DNA of 64,000 nucleotides from Cyclobacteriaceae bacterium (GTDB lineage Bacteria > Bacteroidota > Bacteroidia > Cytophagales > Cyclobacteriaceae), in NCBI GenBank assembly GCA_020436165.1, contig JAGQYI010000029.1, positions 62,001-126,000 of the forward strand. The letters are read 5' to 3'. Under the pieces are notes generated by a model. The model had not been told where the DNA came from, made no database searches, and was given only the letters and a program-made list of their open reading frames with translations. Of the stretch, positions 16,527-26,139 are shown one piece after another. Made by a program: the position numbers and the translations under genes. How positions within the stretch are numbered: position 1 is the first letter of the stretch; every line of letters starts with the position of its first letter.

Positions 16527-17810
16527 AACTGAAGCAGTTCGTGGTGTGCTCAGAAGTTGGTAGAAAGCCTGCCAATGTTCCTTGTCGGTTACCCCAAATG
16601 AATTAACGAAGTCCTTGATCATCTTTTCTCCCAAACTGTAGTTGATTACATAGCTTCTGTAGGTAGTATAAAAACTCAATCGTTGTTTTGCCCTTTCTTT
16701 TGAAAAAAGCAGGTATTTCATTAAATCGCTTTCTGCTTCTTCCGGGTCAATACTTCCCTGTAAATATTCACGGGCAATAGCAATTTCTGCAAAGTTGAGT
16801 TTTTTGCGAAGCGCTTGAATTTTATAGTACTCATCAGCCAGATTGGGGTCTATTCCAGCCAACGGAAACAATACGCTTTTCTCATATTCCACTCTTTCGT
16901 CACCAGGAAATGCCATTTCAATTCCAAAATTCGCACTTCCTTCGGCAGTAAATGATTGCGGGCTGAACAAGGGATAAACCATATACTCAACCCAGCCTTT
17001 GTCTTTAACCAGGCTTTTTTCGAGCATTACATTAAACACATGATGCCCCGGGTATCCTTCATGGCAAGCAAGGTCGATAGCTCGTTCTATGTATATGGGC
17101 AGGTCGGTATTTATCTGTATTAAACTATGGTAGTTTCCCTGGTACCAATTGTACCCGCTCCAAGGTTGGTTGGTAACATAACTCAACTCAAACCTTTCCT
17201 CTTTTGGTAATTCTATCTTTTCCTTCACACGATTTCTCGCTTCCGAGATTGCGGTGTCGAACACCTTACTTAGCTTGTCAGGTGGAATAATGAATTGCTT
17301 GCTGTATTGGAGATACCGTTGGTTAAGAGGGCCCTCTCCGGGAATAAGTAAATTAATTGAGTCAACAAGTGCATCAAAATAGCTTAGGGGAGCTTGAGGC
17401 GGTGTAGCATCGTATAATTTTTGAGCTTCCATATCAAACGGTAAACGTTTGCCCGACATAATGTCTAATCGAGTTGCCACTGCCTCAAGCTGTTTAACTA
17501 AAAAGTTTCTTCGAAGCTTCATTTCTTTCTGGCAGGTTTGTGGGTCAATTGCATCAATTTTGTGCAATAAGTTATTAGCCTTCCACTTTAGCTCTTCATA
17601 AGGAAAATCGCCCTGAACCTTTTCTTTGGGTTGCCATTTTTGCGGGCCGTAATACGCATCTACAAAACTGTCGTCATACTGGCCAACTTGTAAGCACAGT
17701 TTTACATAACTTTCTGCAACGTCATCGATGGTTTCTTTATTTGGTCTCTCTTTGTTTACACAACCGATAGCCGATAGTAAAACCATAAAACCTAAAAGCG
17801 ATTTAGTCAT
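16521..17810 (-). CDS. DUF885-like metallopeptidase lipoprotein
   Basis: A predicted lipoprotein hydrolase. I chose ATG 17810 because it gives MTKSLLGFMVLLSAIGC, a signal peptide with lipobox SAIGC; a start at 17831 only adds 7 polar residues. The mature protein is mostly helical and contains ACHEGYPGHHVFNV (around residues 246-256), matching the HExxPGHH-type zinc motif of DUF885 proteins, and a downstream Glu-containing segment FTAEGSANFGIEMAFPGDER that may supply further ligands. At about 429 residues it is shorter than typical DUF885 proteins (about 550-600). The substrate is unknown; a peptide is likely. It lies 24 bp downstream of the beta-barrel gene start-to-end and probably shares its transcript. 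Confidence 0.65.
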   Translation of the reverse strand: MTKSLLGFMVLLSAIGCVNKERPNKETIDDVAESYVKLCLQVGQYDDSFVDAYYGPQKWQPKEKVQGDFPYEELKWKANNLLHKIDAIDPQTCQKEMKLRRNFLVKQLEAVATRLDIMSGKRLPFDMEAQKLYDATPPQAPLSYFDALVDSINLLIPGEGPLNQRYLQYSKQFIIPPDKLSKVFDTAISEARNRVKEKIELPKEERFELSYVTNQPWSGYNWYQGNYHSLIQINTDLPIYIERAIDLACHEGYPGHHVFNVMLEKSLVKDKGWVEYMVYPLFSPQSFTAEGSANFGIEMAFPGDERVEYEKSVLFPLAGIDPNLADEYYKIQALRKKLNFAEIAIAREYLQGSIDPEEAESDLMKYLLFSKERAKQRLSFYTTYRSYVINYSLGEKMIKDFVNSFGVTDKEHWQAFYQLLSTPRTASVL

Positions 17811-17834
17811 TCGATTTGTCTCTAAAAACATTAG

Positions 17835-18524
17835 TTACCTGGAACTGAACAGCACTCCAACAGAAAGCTCCAATCCTGTGTAATCCAGTTTAGCCTCACC
17901 ATATTCAACACTTTCTTCATATAGGTTGCCAGAGCCATCCACTCCTTTAACGGTTCCTTTTAAATTAAGGTTAGCACCTCCAATATAATAATTTGCACCT
18001 AAAGTAATGCCGAACTGTCTGTTGATATATTGAATGAACTCAACCCCGAATTCATATCCATATCCAAGTGTATTATCAAATTCAAAGTCAGAATTAACAA
18101 TTTCCAGCTGCAGATTTTTGCGCAATGCTCTGTCAATTGCTCCATAGTTCAGTTTGGTTCCCAAATTATAAAAAGCAAAACCACCTCCTTTAAACAATAG
18201 GGATGTGGTTTTATTTCCTACATGTAAAACAGCCTCAAGGGGTACCATTAAATTAAAGAAAGGGCCAACCATAGCTTCCTTGCTTTCAAAAGGCACACCT
18301 GTAATGTTCATTCCACTCATTCTGTAAAGAGACCCGCCAATGTCTATTGTAAACGTGTTGTTTCCTAAAATAGAAACGCCTCGTATTGATAAAGGACTAA
18401 TTGGGGCAGAGAAATAGCCATTCCTGGGAAGAAAAAAAGAAGCTGAAACCCCAATATCCTGTGATAGTGAGGTAATTGAAATAGAAGAAAAAATCAGAAG
18501 AAGTGTTACAATGGATTTGTTCAT
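17835..18524 (-). CDS. Small outer-membrane beta-barrel protein, unknown role
   Basis: Start ATG 18524 gives a signal peptide MNKSIVTLLLIFSSISITSL ending SQD; the upstream ATG at 18545 adds only MLEIYHT. The 229-residue product has alternating hydrophobic strands with Gly/Tyr/Asn turns and a final strand ending GLELSVGVLFSSR, typical of an outer-membrane barrel of 8-10 strands. It resembles generic Bacteroidota barrel proteins of the PorT/OmpW-like kind, but I cannot name the family. It is followed within 24 bp by the DUF885-like gene and is divergent from the amidohydrolase gene (162-bp gap). Confidence 0.7.
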   Translation of the reverse strand: MNKSIVTLLLIFSSISITSLSQDIGVSASFFLPRNGYFSAPISPLSIRGVSILGNNTFTIDIGGSLYRMSGMNITGVPFESKEAMVGPFFNLMVPLEAVLHVGNKTTSLLFKGGGFAFYNLGTKLNYGAIDRALRKNLQLEIVNSDFEFDNTLGYGYEFGVEFIQYINRQFGITLGANYYIGGANLNLKGTVKGVDGSGNLYEESVEYGEAKLDYTGLELSVGVLFSSR

Positions 18525-18685
18525 GGTATGATAAATTTCCAACAATGATAAGGCTTATGCATAATTAGGCAAGGATGTACTTATTTCGATTCTCAAATTC
18601 ACTTTCTAATTTCAACCAAAACTCTTTTACCTCTAACAATTTAAACTCAACTTTATAACTTGTTGTATACTATCAGCTATTTGAT

Positions 18686-20404
18686 ATGAAGAAAGTACTT
18701 GCGTTAGTTATTTTGGCCGGAACGGGTTTGATTAGTTGTACAGGTTCTAACAACGAGCAAGCCGACTCAATTTTTTATAATGGAACAATCTACACGATGG
18801 ATGAAAACAGCCCTCAAGTAGAAGCAGTAGCGGTAAAAGATGGTAAGATACTGTTTGCAGGAGACCTTTCTTCAGTAAAAAAACTTGAAGGCGACTCAAC
18901 AGAAATGATTGACCTGAAAGGATATACCATGACTCCCGGTTTCATTGAGTCTCATGGACATTTTATGGGTATGGGCTTTAACAAACTTGAACTTGACTTG
19001 CTGAATACCACCAGCTACGAAGAGATCATAGAAAAAGTGAAAGAGGCCGCTGAGAAGGCGCAGCCTGGAGACTGGATCACAGGAAGGGGATGGCATCAGA
19101 GCAAATGGGACAGCATTCCTGGCCCGGTGTACAAGGGATTTCCCGTACACAATAGATTAAGCGCAGTATCACCTAATAATCCTGTTTTTTTACGTCATGC
19201 AAGTGGACATGGTGGTTTGGCAAATGCCAAAGCAATGGAAATAGCAGGAGTGAACCAGCTTTCAGTGGAGAAGCTTCAAAAAGAATATGAAGGGGGAGAA
19301 ATCATTCGGGACGAATTGGGGAACCCAACGGGGATTTTTACAGAAACTACTACAGAGCTTATTGCTTCTCACATACCACCGGCAGATGACGCCAAATACT
19401 ACGAAGCGTTTGAAAAAGCCGTGGAGAATTGTCATGTAAATGGAATCACCAGCTTTGTTGACGCAGGAATTGACGGAAGAACAATTGCTCTTTACAAGAA
19501 GGCAAAATCCAATGGCGATTTAGGCGTTCGCATGTATGCCATGCTGGATGGGGGTGATCGTGATTTACTGGAGGAATGGTACAAAAGGGGGCCTGAAATA
19601 GATTCGGTAGATCATATGCTCACTATTCGTTCGATCAAGCTTTACAGTGACGGAGCATTGGGTTCAAGAGGGGCATGGCTATTGGACGACTATTTGGACA
19701 GGCCAGGTTGGACAGGCAACCAAATAATGCCAATAAAGTACATAGGAAAGGTTGCCAATGAAGGCCTTGAATATGGTTTCCAGGTTTGTACCCACGCAAT
19801 CGGGGATAGGGCCAACAGAGAAGTGCTCGATGAATACGAAGCTGCTTTTAATGCTCACCCGCAAGTTAAAGACCCAAGATTTAGAATTGAGCATGCGCAA
19901 CATATTGATCGGGCTGATTTGGGCAGGTTTGCAAAGCTTCATGTAATTGCTGCCATGCAGGCTATTCATATGAGTTCAGACCGGCCATGGGCCATTGACC
20001 GATTGGGCGAGAAACGAATTAAGGAAGGAGCCTATATGTGGCAGAGTTTGCTAAAATCCGGAGCGGTGGTGGTTAACGGAACAGATGTTCCTGTGGAACC
20101 TGTCAATCCGATTGCATGCTTTTATGCATCGGTTACCCGCAAGACATTAAAAGGAACTCCGGAAGGAGGTTATGAACCCGAAGAAAGAATGACTCGGAAG
20201 CAAGCGCTTAAATCGTATACTCTGAACGGTGCATATGGCGAGTTTACAGAAGATATAAAGGGTTCTATTGAAAAAGGAAAGCTTGCAGATTTTACTGTTT
20301 TTTCGCAAGATATACTTACAGTAGATGAGCACAAACTTTTAGATACGGAAGTTGAAATGACAGTTTTGGGTGGTAAAACAGTATTTAAAAACGAGAACTA
20401 CTAG
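18686..20404 (+). CDS. Amidohydrolase lipoprotein, YtcJ-like
   Basis: A metal-dependent hydrolase of the amidohydrolase superfamily acting on an amide or similar bond outside the cytoplasm. The 572 residues begin with a lipoprotein signal, MKKVLALVILAGTGLISC. The beta-sandwich part reads FYNGTIYTMDENSPQVEAVA and KDGKILFAGD; the first metal motif is ESHGHFMGMG (about residues 92-101); later metal and catalytic positions are in VCTHAIGDRANREVLD, RIEHAQHID and VVNGTDVPVEPVNP; the C-terminus has GSIEKGKLADFTVFS. This pattern is that of YtcJ-like (formamide deformylase-like) enzymes. The substrate is not predictable. A 49-residue membrane protein and a D-amino-acid enzyme follow on the same strand. 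Confidence 0.85.
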   Translation: MKKVLALVILAGTGLISCTGSNNEQADSIFYNGTIYTMDENSPQVEAVAVKDGKILFAGDLSSVKKLEGDSTEMIDLKGYTMTPGFIESHGHFMGMGFNKLELDLLNTTSYEEIIEKVKEAAEKAQPGDWITGRGWHQSKWDSIPGPVYKGFPVHNRLSAVSPNNPVFLRHASGHGGLANAKAMEIAGVNQLSVEKLQKEYEGGEIIRDELGNPTGIFTETTTELIASHIPPADDAKYYEAFEKAVENCHVNGITSFVDAGIDGRTIALYKKAKSNGDLGVRMYAMLDGGDRDLLEEWYKRGPEIDSVDHMLTIRSIKLYSDGALGSRGAWLLDDYLDRPGWTGNQIMPIKYIGKVANEGLEYGFQVCTHAIGDRANREVLDEYEAAFNAHPQVKDPRFRIEHAQHIDRADLGRFAKLHVIAAMQAIHMSSDRPWAIDRLGEKRIKEGAYMWQSLLKSGAVVVNGTDVPVEPVNPIACFYASVTRKTLKGTPEGGYEPEERMTRKQALKSYTLNGAYGEFTEDIKGSIEKGKLADFTVFSQDILTVDEHKLLDTEVEMTVLGGKTVFKNENY

Positions 20405-20407
20405 GTT

Positions 20408-20557
20408 ATGGATGTATGGGTTATTATCTTATTTGTAGTTGTTGTACTTCATTTTATAGCCGGTTTTGGCTATTTGATGTATAAGCTTTCTCCAAAAAAG
20501 AAGGACGATTCAGCCAATAATGACAAGCTTGATCAAAGCCAATCGGATCCTAAATGA
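20408..20557 (+). CDS. Small single-pass membrane protein, 49 residues
   Basis: ATG 20408 opens 49 codons encoding MDVWVIILFVVVVLHFIAGF (a strong membrane helix), then GYLMYKLSPKKKDD and a hydrophilic, Asn/Asp/Gln/Ser-rich tail ending SQSDPK. The positive cluster KLSPKKK after the helix predicts the C-terminus inside. The stop overlaps the next gene's start (ATGA at 20554-20557), and the start follows the amidohydrolase stop by 3 bp, so the three genes look translationally linked. The function is unknown. It is short, but the overlap, the amphipathic layout and the lack of other coding content support it as real. Confidence 0.65.
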   Translation: MDVWVIILFVVVVLHFIAGFGYLMYKLSPKKKDDSANNDKLDQSQSDPK

Positions 20558-21648
20558 AAGTTCTTGAGATAACGAAACCTACCCTTGTTATTAATGAAGC
20601 TACAGCCAGGGCCAATATTCGAAAAATGGCTGAAAAAGCGAGACGGAGTAATGTAGAATTTGTCCCGCATTTTAAAACACATCAATCTAGGGAGGTTGGT
20701 GAATGGTTCAGAAAAGAAGGTGTAACTAAAATTACTGTTTCATCTGTTTCAATGGCAACGTATTTTGCCAATGCCGGGTGGAATAACATTACCATAGCTT
20801 TTCCCCTAAACCTGGCAGAGATTGATAAAATAGAACAACTTGCAAGCAAAATCGGGTTGACTCTTTTAGTAGTTGATAAAAGTGGGGTAGAGAAGTTGTC
20901 TCAAATCAAATCTGCTTTGTCAATTTATATTGAAATAGACGCTGGCTATCACCGCAGTGGAGTTGAGTGCGATAACGTAACATCCATTAAAGAAATTATC
21001 TCTTCTATTACAGCAACTAAGCACCAATTCAAAGGTTTTTACTGCCATTCGGGGAATAGCTACTATGCCAGGAGCAAAGCTGAAGTAAAGCATCTTTACA
21101 ACGAGGTGCAAGGTAAACTGACACTGCTTGCTCAAACATTTAAGGAGTTTAAGCCACAAATAGCCATTGGAGATACTCCCACTTGTAGTATAGTTGATGA
21201 GTTTGAAGGAGTTCACAGTATTCATCCTGGCAATTTTGTGTATTACGATGTTACACAAACTGAAATAGGCTCTTGTTCATTTGAGGATATAAGTACCACA
21301 CTTTTGTGCCCTGTAGTAATGAAAAATAAGGAGAGGAATGAACTGGTGATTTATGGAGGAGGTGTCCATCTTTCTAAAGAACAGTTGCTCTTAGATGGAG
21401 CTGTGATTTACGGGTTGGTTTCTGAGTCAAATGGCAAAAACTTCGTTAAACCTGTTTCAGGAACATATCTGAAATCCCTTTCACAAGAACATGGGGTAAT
21501 TTCTGCAAGTAAAGATTTTTTTGAACGTGTTCAGGTTGGTGATATAGTCTCCATTATTCCTGTTCATTCTTGTATGATGGTGGATTGCATGCAGCATGCA
21601 ATTACATCAGAAGGGAAACCAATCTCCATTATGGATAAGAGAAACTGA
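20554..21648 (+). CDS. PLP enzyme, D-serine dehydratase/D-threonine aldolase-like
   Basis: A fold-III PLP enzyme related to alanine racemase that acts on D-hydroxy-amino acids. The 364 residues contain the PLP-lysine motif VPHFKTHQS (K41), the YIEIDAGYHRSG barrel segment, HSGNSY and GDTPTC in the barrel, and a C-terminal metal-site motif IPVHSCMMVDCMQH, as in DSD1-type enzymes where His and Cys bind zinc. This separates it from plain alanine racemases. It is cytoplasmic (no signal). It starts inside the stop of the small membrane protein. D-serine dehydratase versus D-threonine aldolase cannot be decided from sequence alone. Confidence 0.8.
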   Translation: MKVLEITKPTLVINEATARANIRKMAEKARRSNVEFVPHFKTHQSREVGEWFRKEGVTKITVSSVSMATYFANAGWNNITIAFPLNLAEIDKIEQLASKIGLTLLVVDKSGVEKLSQIKSALSIYIEIDAGYHRSGVECDNVTSIKEIISSITATKHQFKGFYCHSGNSYYARSKAEVKHLYNEVQGKLTLLAQTFKEFKPQIAIGDTPTCSIVDEFEGVHSIHPGNFVYYDVTQTEIGSCSFEDISTTLLCPVVMKNKERNELVIYGGGVHLSKEQLLLDGAVIYGLVSESNGKNFVKPVSGTYLKSLSQEHGVISASKDFFERVQVGDIVSIIPVHSCMMVDCMQHAITSEGKPISIMDKRN

Positions 21649-21712
21649 AAATAATATTCTTCCCGATTTTGATTTTAGCCTGCTTTAAACGGTGTTTCTA
21701 AGCCACTATTCT

Positions 21713-21720
21713 TACATTTG
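21713..21720 (+). promoter_or_regulatory. Candidate -7 box (TACATTTG)
   Basis: TACATTTG fits the Bacteroidota -7 consensus TAnnTTTG and lies 23 bases before the ATG of the M49-like gene. It indicates a separate promoter for that gene. Confidence 0.45.
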
Positions 21721-21743
21721 ATACTGTATTAAACGCAGTAAAA

Positions 21744-23402
21744 ATGAAACACAAATTACCGGTTTACACGCTTGCTCTTTTGCTTGCATTGGGAGTGTCG
21801 TGTACAACTTCAACTAGGGAAGAAAATAACAATGCACATGAAAATCAACCAACTATGTCAATACAGGACAAACTGAATGAGTACGCAGAATTTACATTGA
21901 CAACCGATGTTTCTAAACTATCAGACAATCAAAAAAAGATGATCCCATTATTGATCGATGCTGCCAAAATAATGGATGATCTATTCTGGAAGGAAGCATA
22001 CGGTAGTAAAGCAGAATTAATGCAGGAGATACCCGATGAGGCCACTCGTAAATTTGCCGAAATAAATTATGGCCCATGGGACAGGCTTAGAAATGACGAA
22101 CCTTTTGTAGAAGGTGTTGGGCCTAAACCTGCAGGCGCAAATTTTTATCCTACGGATATGACCAAAGAAGAGTTTGAAGCCTTTGATGAGGATAGCAAAA
22201 CAAGTTTATATACATTGATAAAACGCGATGAAGAGGGCCAGCTTTATACTGTTTGGTACCATAATGCATTTGCGGAACAGGTTAATAAGGCAGCTTCGCT
22301 TTTGCGACAGGCAGCAGAATTAGCCGATGATGAAGACTTTGCCGGCTATCTGAATATGAGAGCTGATGCGCTTCAGTCGGACGACTATTTTGCAAGCGAC
22401 ATGGCCTGGATGGATATGAAATCTAACCACATAGACTTTGTAGTTGGCCCAATTGAGAATTACGAGGATAAGCTCTTTAACTACAAGGCTGCCCATGAGG
22501 CGTATGTACTTGTAAAGGACATGGACTGGAGTAAACGATTGGCAAAATACATTTCTTTCCTTCCAGAATTGCAGGAAGGCCTGCCGGTAGATGAAAAATA
22601 CAAATCAGAAAACCCGGGAACAGATTCTGATCTTAATGCGTACGATGTAATTTACTATGCTGGCGACTGCAACGCAGGTAGTAAGACCATTGCCATCAAT
22701 CTTCCTAATGATGAACGTGTGCAACTGGAAAAGGGAACGCGAAGATTACAGTTGAAAAATGCCATGCAAGCTAAATTCGACAAAATCATGGTGCCAATAG
22801 CCGGTCTTTTGATTGACGAGTCACAACGCTCGCACGTAACTTTTGATGCCTTTTTTGCCAATACCATGTTTCATGAAGTAGCACATGGCTTAGGAATTAA
22901 AAACACGATCAATGGAAAAGGAACTGTTCGCAAGGCCTTAAAGGAACGATTCTCTGCTCTTGAGGAAGGTAAAGCGGATATTTTAGGTTTGTATATGGTT
23001 ACTCAACTGACTGAAAAAGGAGAGTTGGATGGTGACCTGATAGATTACTATACTACCTTCCTGGCGGGTATATTCCGATCTGTTCGATTTGGAGCTTCCA
23101 GTGCTCATGGCAAGGCCAATATGGTACGTTTTAACTACTTTAAGGAGAAAGGTGCATTTAGTTACGATGCTGAGAAAGGTACCTATAAAGTAAATTATGA
23201 GAATTTCAGAGAGGCAATGTATTCACTTTCTGCCAAGATACTCACCTTGCAAGGGAATGGCGACTATGAAGGCGTAGGTCAATTGTTTGATGAAATGGGC
23301 GTTATAAAGCCCGATCTTCAAAAAGATTTGGATAGGGTTAGTGCGGCTGGAATTCCCAGGGATATTGTTTTCAAGCAAGGAGTACAGGTACTCGGGCTTT
23401 AA
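21744..23402 (+). CDS. M49-like zinc peptidase lipoprotein (dipeptidyl-peptidase III relative)
   Basis: A 552-residue lipoprotein with signal MKHKLPVYTLALLLALGVSC. The zinc motif is MFHEVAHGLGIKN (His377, Glu378, His381) and a second ligand segment is EEGKADILGLYMV (about 406-418), as in the M49-related proteins common in Bacteroidota. Classical DPP III has HELLGH with one extra residue between the histidines; this protein has the shorter HExxH form. The likely role is cleavage of short peptides at the cell surface or in the periplasm. It has its own promoter candidate upstream and a strong terminator downstream, so it is a single transcription unit. Confidence 0.75.
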   Translation: MKHKLPVYTLALLLALGVSCTTSTREENNNAHENQPTMSIQDKLNEYAEFTLTTDVSKLSDNQKKMIPLLIDAAKIMDDLFWKEAYGSKAELMQEIPDEATRKFAEINYGPWDRLRNDEPFVEGVGPKPAGANFYPTDMTKEEFEAFDEDSKTSLYTLIKRDEEGQLYTVWYHNAFAEQVNKAASLLRQAAELADDEDFAGYLNMRADALQSDDYFASDMAWMDMKSNHIDFVVGPIENYEDKLFNYKAAHEAYVLVKDMDWSKRLAKYISFLPELQEGLPVDEKYKSENPGTDSDLNAYDVIYYAGDCNAGSKTIAINLPNDERVQLEKGTRRLQLKNAMQAKFDKIMVPIAGLLIDESQRSHVTFDAFFANTMFHEVAHGLGIKNTINGKGTVRKALKERFSALEEGKADILGLYMVTQLTEKGELDGDLIDYYTTFLAGIFRSVRFGASSAHGKANMVRFNYFKEKGAFSYDAEKGTYKVNYENFREAMYSLSAKILTLQGNGDYEGVGQLFDEMGVIKPDLQKDLDRVSAAGIPRDIVFKQGVQVLGL

Positions 23403-23421
23403 AAGCAAGCCTTAAATAGTT

Positions 23422-23466
23422 AAAGGGATAAGCTGGCCTATAAAGCCCTGCTTATCCCTTTTTTCT
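23422..23466 (+). terminator. Rho-independent terminator after the M49-like gene
   Basis: AAAGGGATAAGC (23422-23433) pairs with GCTTATCCCTTT (from 23450), followed by a T-rich tract. A strong 12-bp stem. Confidence 0.92.
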
Positions 23467-23587
23467 TTAAAAAGCGTTCTACCGCTTATCAAAAAATGCA
23501 ACTATTCGGAAAGTTGATGCGTCTTGCTAATAGGATTTCATGTCTTTAGATATGAAATTTACAATGTCAAAGATTCAACAACCACTC

Positions 23588-26083
23588 ATGAAATTCAACC
23601 TTATTAACCCTATTGCCCTGTCACTCCTTTTGTTGTCGGTTAATGTTTATGCAACAAATGGAGGTGGTGAGACTCCGGCAAAGAAAACCATTGAAGCAGT
23701 TCGCATAGATTCAAAACCAAAGATAGACGGTATTTTGGATGACGAAGTGTATGAAACCGCCAAGCCTTTTGAAGGCGACTTTTTTCAAATGTCTCCAGAT
23801 AACGGAGCTCCTTCTGCGTACAAAACCAAAGTGTATGTGGTTTATACAGATTATGGTTTATACATAGGGGCTCAGATGTTTGATCCTGAGCCGAATACCA
23901 TTCCTAAAGAATTAGGTATTCGCGATGACATGGACAAGAACGTAGATATGTTTGGAATCGTAGTTGATCCTGTTAATAAGGGACAGAATGCGTTTTATTA
24001 TATAGTTACGGCCGCAGGAGTACAAGGCGATGCGGTTGCTTCAAGTAACGATGACGACTGGAACTGGGATGCCGTTTGGAACAGCGCAGTTTCTTTTAAT
24101 GACGAGGGGTGGGCAGTTGAAATGGAAATTCCTTATTCTGCTATTCGTTTCCCTAAACATAGCTCTGGTGACTGGGGAATTAATTTTTATCGGGTCTCTA
24201 AACGTTTGAACGAAGAAGCTACCTGGAATTTTGTAGATCAGGAGGTGAGCGGTTTTATTAATCAGGCTGGTACATTAAAAGGTCTTGAAAACATTGAACC
24301 TCCTTTACGGCTATCTTTCAGCCCGTATTTATCCGGTGCAGTGTCTTACGATGGCGCTTCCAATTCTTACAACGCCTCGTATGCTGCGGGAATGGATGTG
24401 AAATGGGGGCTTAGCGAGAGTTTTACCATGGACATGAGCCTGATACCTGATTTTAGCCAGGTACAGCAAGATGACCAGGTACTTAATTTAAGCCCGTTTG
24501 AAGTACAATTTGATGAAAACAGGCCATTCTTTACCGAAGGGACCGAATTGTTCACTAAAGGTAACATCTTCTATTCGCGAAGGGTAGGACAATCAAGAGG
24601 TTATGTGAATGAAGACGATCTGGATTCAACGGAAGAAGTTGAATCTGTTCCGTCTACCGCTCCCTTATTGAATGCGATGAAGATTTCGGGAAGAACAGCC
24701 AAAGGAACCGGTATTGGTCTTTTTAATGCTGTAACAAGAGAAACAAATGCTGTAATTAAAAATACGGAAACAGGAGCTACCCATGAGTACCTGATTGATC
24801 CATTAAGCAATTTTAATGTTTTTGTGGTCGATCAAAACCTTAAGAACAATTCTAATTTTGGGGTTATTAATACAAATGTTACGCGTGAAGGCCCTGGACG
24901 GGATGCGAATGTAACATTGGGACAATTAAGGCTTCGTGATAAAACCAATACCTGGAGTTTCTTTACGGAAGGAGGGTATAGTCATGTGGCTACTTACGAT
25001 GAAGGAGAGCAACAAAATAAAAACGGGTTCAGAAGCAAAATTTCGTTCTCGAAAGTTTCCGGTAAATTCAATTTTACTTTAGGAACTTCACAGGAGAGCG
25101 ATACTTGGGACATCAATGACATGGGCTATTTACGTGCTCCCAATGAATTCAATGTCTACTCTTATTTTAGCTACAATATCTATAAACCTTTTTCGGTCTT
25201 CAATAGATTGAATTCCTGGTTTAATATTAATCACGAGCAACTCTATGCTCCCAGAACATTTACTGAGTTCAATGTAAATGGAGGTGCTTGGTTACAATTC
25301 AAGAACTTTTACAGTATCGAAACAGGACTTAGTGCACGCCCTGTGGACTCTTACGATTATTTTGAAGCAAGAGAACCCGGAAGAAAGTACTGGATTGGCC
25401 CTAATTACGATTTTTATGTTTGGGGAGGTACTGATACCCGTAAGGCTTTTAGAATAAATGGATTTGTTGGTATGTGGTTTAGAAATGCCGACAATGCTAA
25501 ACTGTATTTTTCCAGATTGCGACCCAGCTACCGAGTGAACAATAAGCTGAGCGTAGATTATGAGTTTTATGTTGAAAGGGGATATAATACAAAAGGGTAT
25601 GCTGACAAGGTGTATGACTCAAATGATGAGCTGGAGTCCATTATTTTTGGTAATAGGGAACAAAATACACTTGAGAACATATTAAGTGTTAATTATACGT
25701 TCAACAATAAAATGGGCCTTACCTTCCGTTTAAGACATTACTGGAGCTGGGTTGAGTACAAAGAATTTTATAACCTGGAAGAAGATGGAACGTTGGGGCC
25801 AACTAATTTTAATGGTTTTAATTCAGCCGATGGACATTCTCCGTATAACAGGAGTTATAATGCTTTTACAGTAGATTTTGTGTACTCATGGCAGATTGGT
25901 CCGGGTAGTTTTGTTAAGTTCAATTGGAAAGATGCCATTTTCACTGAATCGGAAGATGTAGAACATAGTTATACTGAAAATATCGGTTCTACTTTGAGAG
26001 ATAATCATCTGAACACAGTATCGCTTAAGCTTATCTACTACCTGGATATTTCGTACTTTAAACGGCTTCATAAAAATGGCTAA
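23588..26083 (+). CDS. DUF5916 outer-membrane protein with CBM9-like N-terminal domain
   Basis: A large secreted barrel protein. I prefer ATG 23588 because it begins MKFNLINPIALSLLLLSVNV with cleavage near VYA-TN; ATGs at 23540, 23552 and 23564 are also in frame and would give an 847-residue form. After a short linker, a CBM9-like beta-sandwich runs to about residue 230 (RIDSKPKIDGILDDEVYETA, FGIVVDPVNKGQNAFYYI, WAVEMEIPYSAIRFP). The DUF5916 barrel follows, starting near RLSFSPYLSG and including PDFSQVQQDDQVLNLSPFEV and FFTEGTELF, with repeated membrane strands to the end. The role is unknown; the family is widespread in Bacteroidota and may handle glycans or peptides. The next gene is an S46 peptidase on the same strand. 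Confidence 0.88.
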   Translation: MKFNLINPIALSLLLLSVNVYATNGGGETPAKKTIEAVRIDSKPKIDGILDDEVYETAKPFEGDFFQMSPDNGAPSAYKTKVYVVYTDYGLYIGAQMFDPEPNTIPKELGIRDDMDKNVDMFGIVVDPVNKGQNAFYYIVTAAGVQGDAVASSNDDDWNWDAVWNSAVSFNDEGWAVEMEIPYSAIRFPKHSSGDWGINFYRVSKRLNEEATWNFVDQEVSGFINQAGTLKGLENIEPPLRLSFSPYLSGAVSYDGASNSYNASYAAGMDVKWGLSESFTMDMSLIPDFSQVQQDDQVLNLSPFEVQFDENRPFFTEGTELFTKGNIFYSRRVGQSRGYVNEDDLDSTEEVESVPSTAPLLNAMKISGRTAKGTGIGLFNAVTRETNAVIKNTETGATHEYLIDPLSNFNVFVVDQNLKNNSNFGVINTNVTREGPGRDANVTLGQLRLRDKTNTWSFFTEGGYSHVATYDEGEQQNKNGFRSKISFSKVSGKFNFTLGTSQESDTWDINDMGYLRAPNEFNVYSYFSYNIYKPFSVFNRLNSWFNINHEQLYAPRTFTEFNVNGGAWLQFKNFYSIETGLSARPVDSYDYFEAREPGRKYWIGPNYDFYVWGGTDTRKAFRINGFVGMWFRNADNAKLYFSRLRPSYRVNNKLSVDYEFYVERGYNTKGYADKVYDSNDELESIIFGNREQNTLENILSVNYTFNNKMGLTFRLRHYWSWVEYKEFYNLEEDGTLGPTNFNGFNSADGHSPYNRSYNAFTVDFVYSWQIGPGSFVKFNWKDAIFTESEDVEHSYTENIGSTLRDNHLNTVSLKLIYYLDISYFKRLHKNG

Positions 26084-26108
26084 GTAGGTTTTAGCGTCTT
26101 CGAATTAC

Positions 26109-26116
26109 TATATTTA
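26109..26116 (+). promoter_or_regulatory. Candidate -7 box (TATATTTA)
   Basis: TATATTTA, one mismatch from TAnnTTTG, lies 23 bases before the S46 peptidase ATG in the 56-bp gap after the DUF5916 gene. Confidence 0.35.
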
Positions 26117-26139
26117 CATAAAACAATTCGAACAATCTT

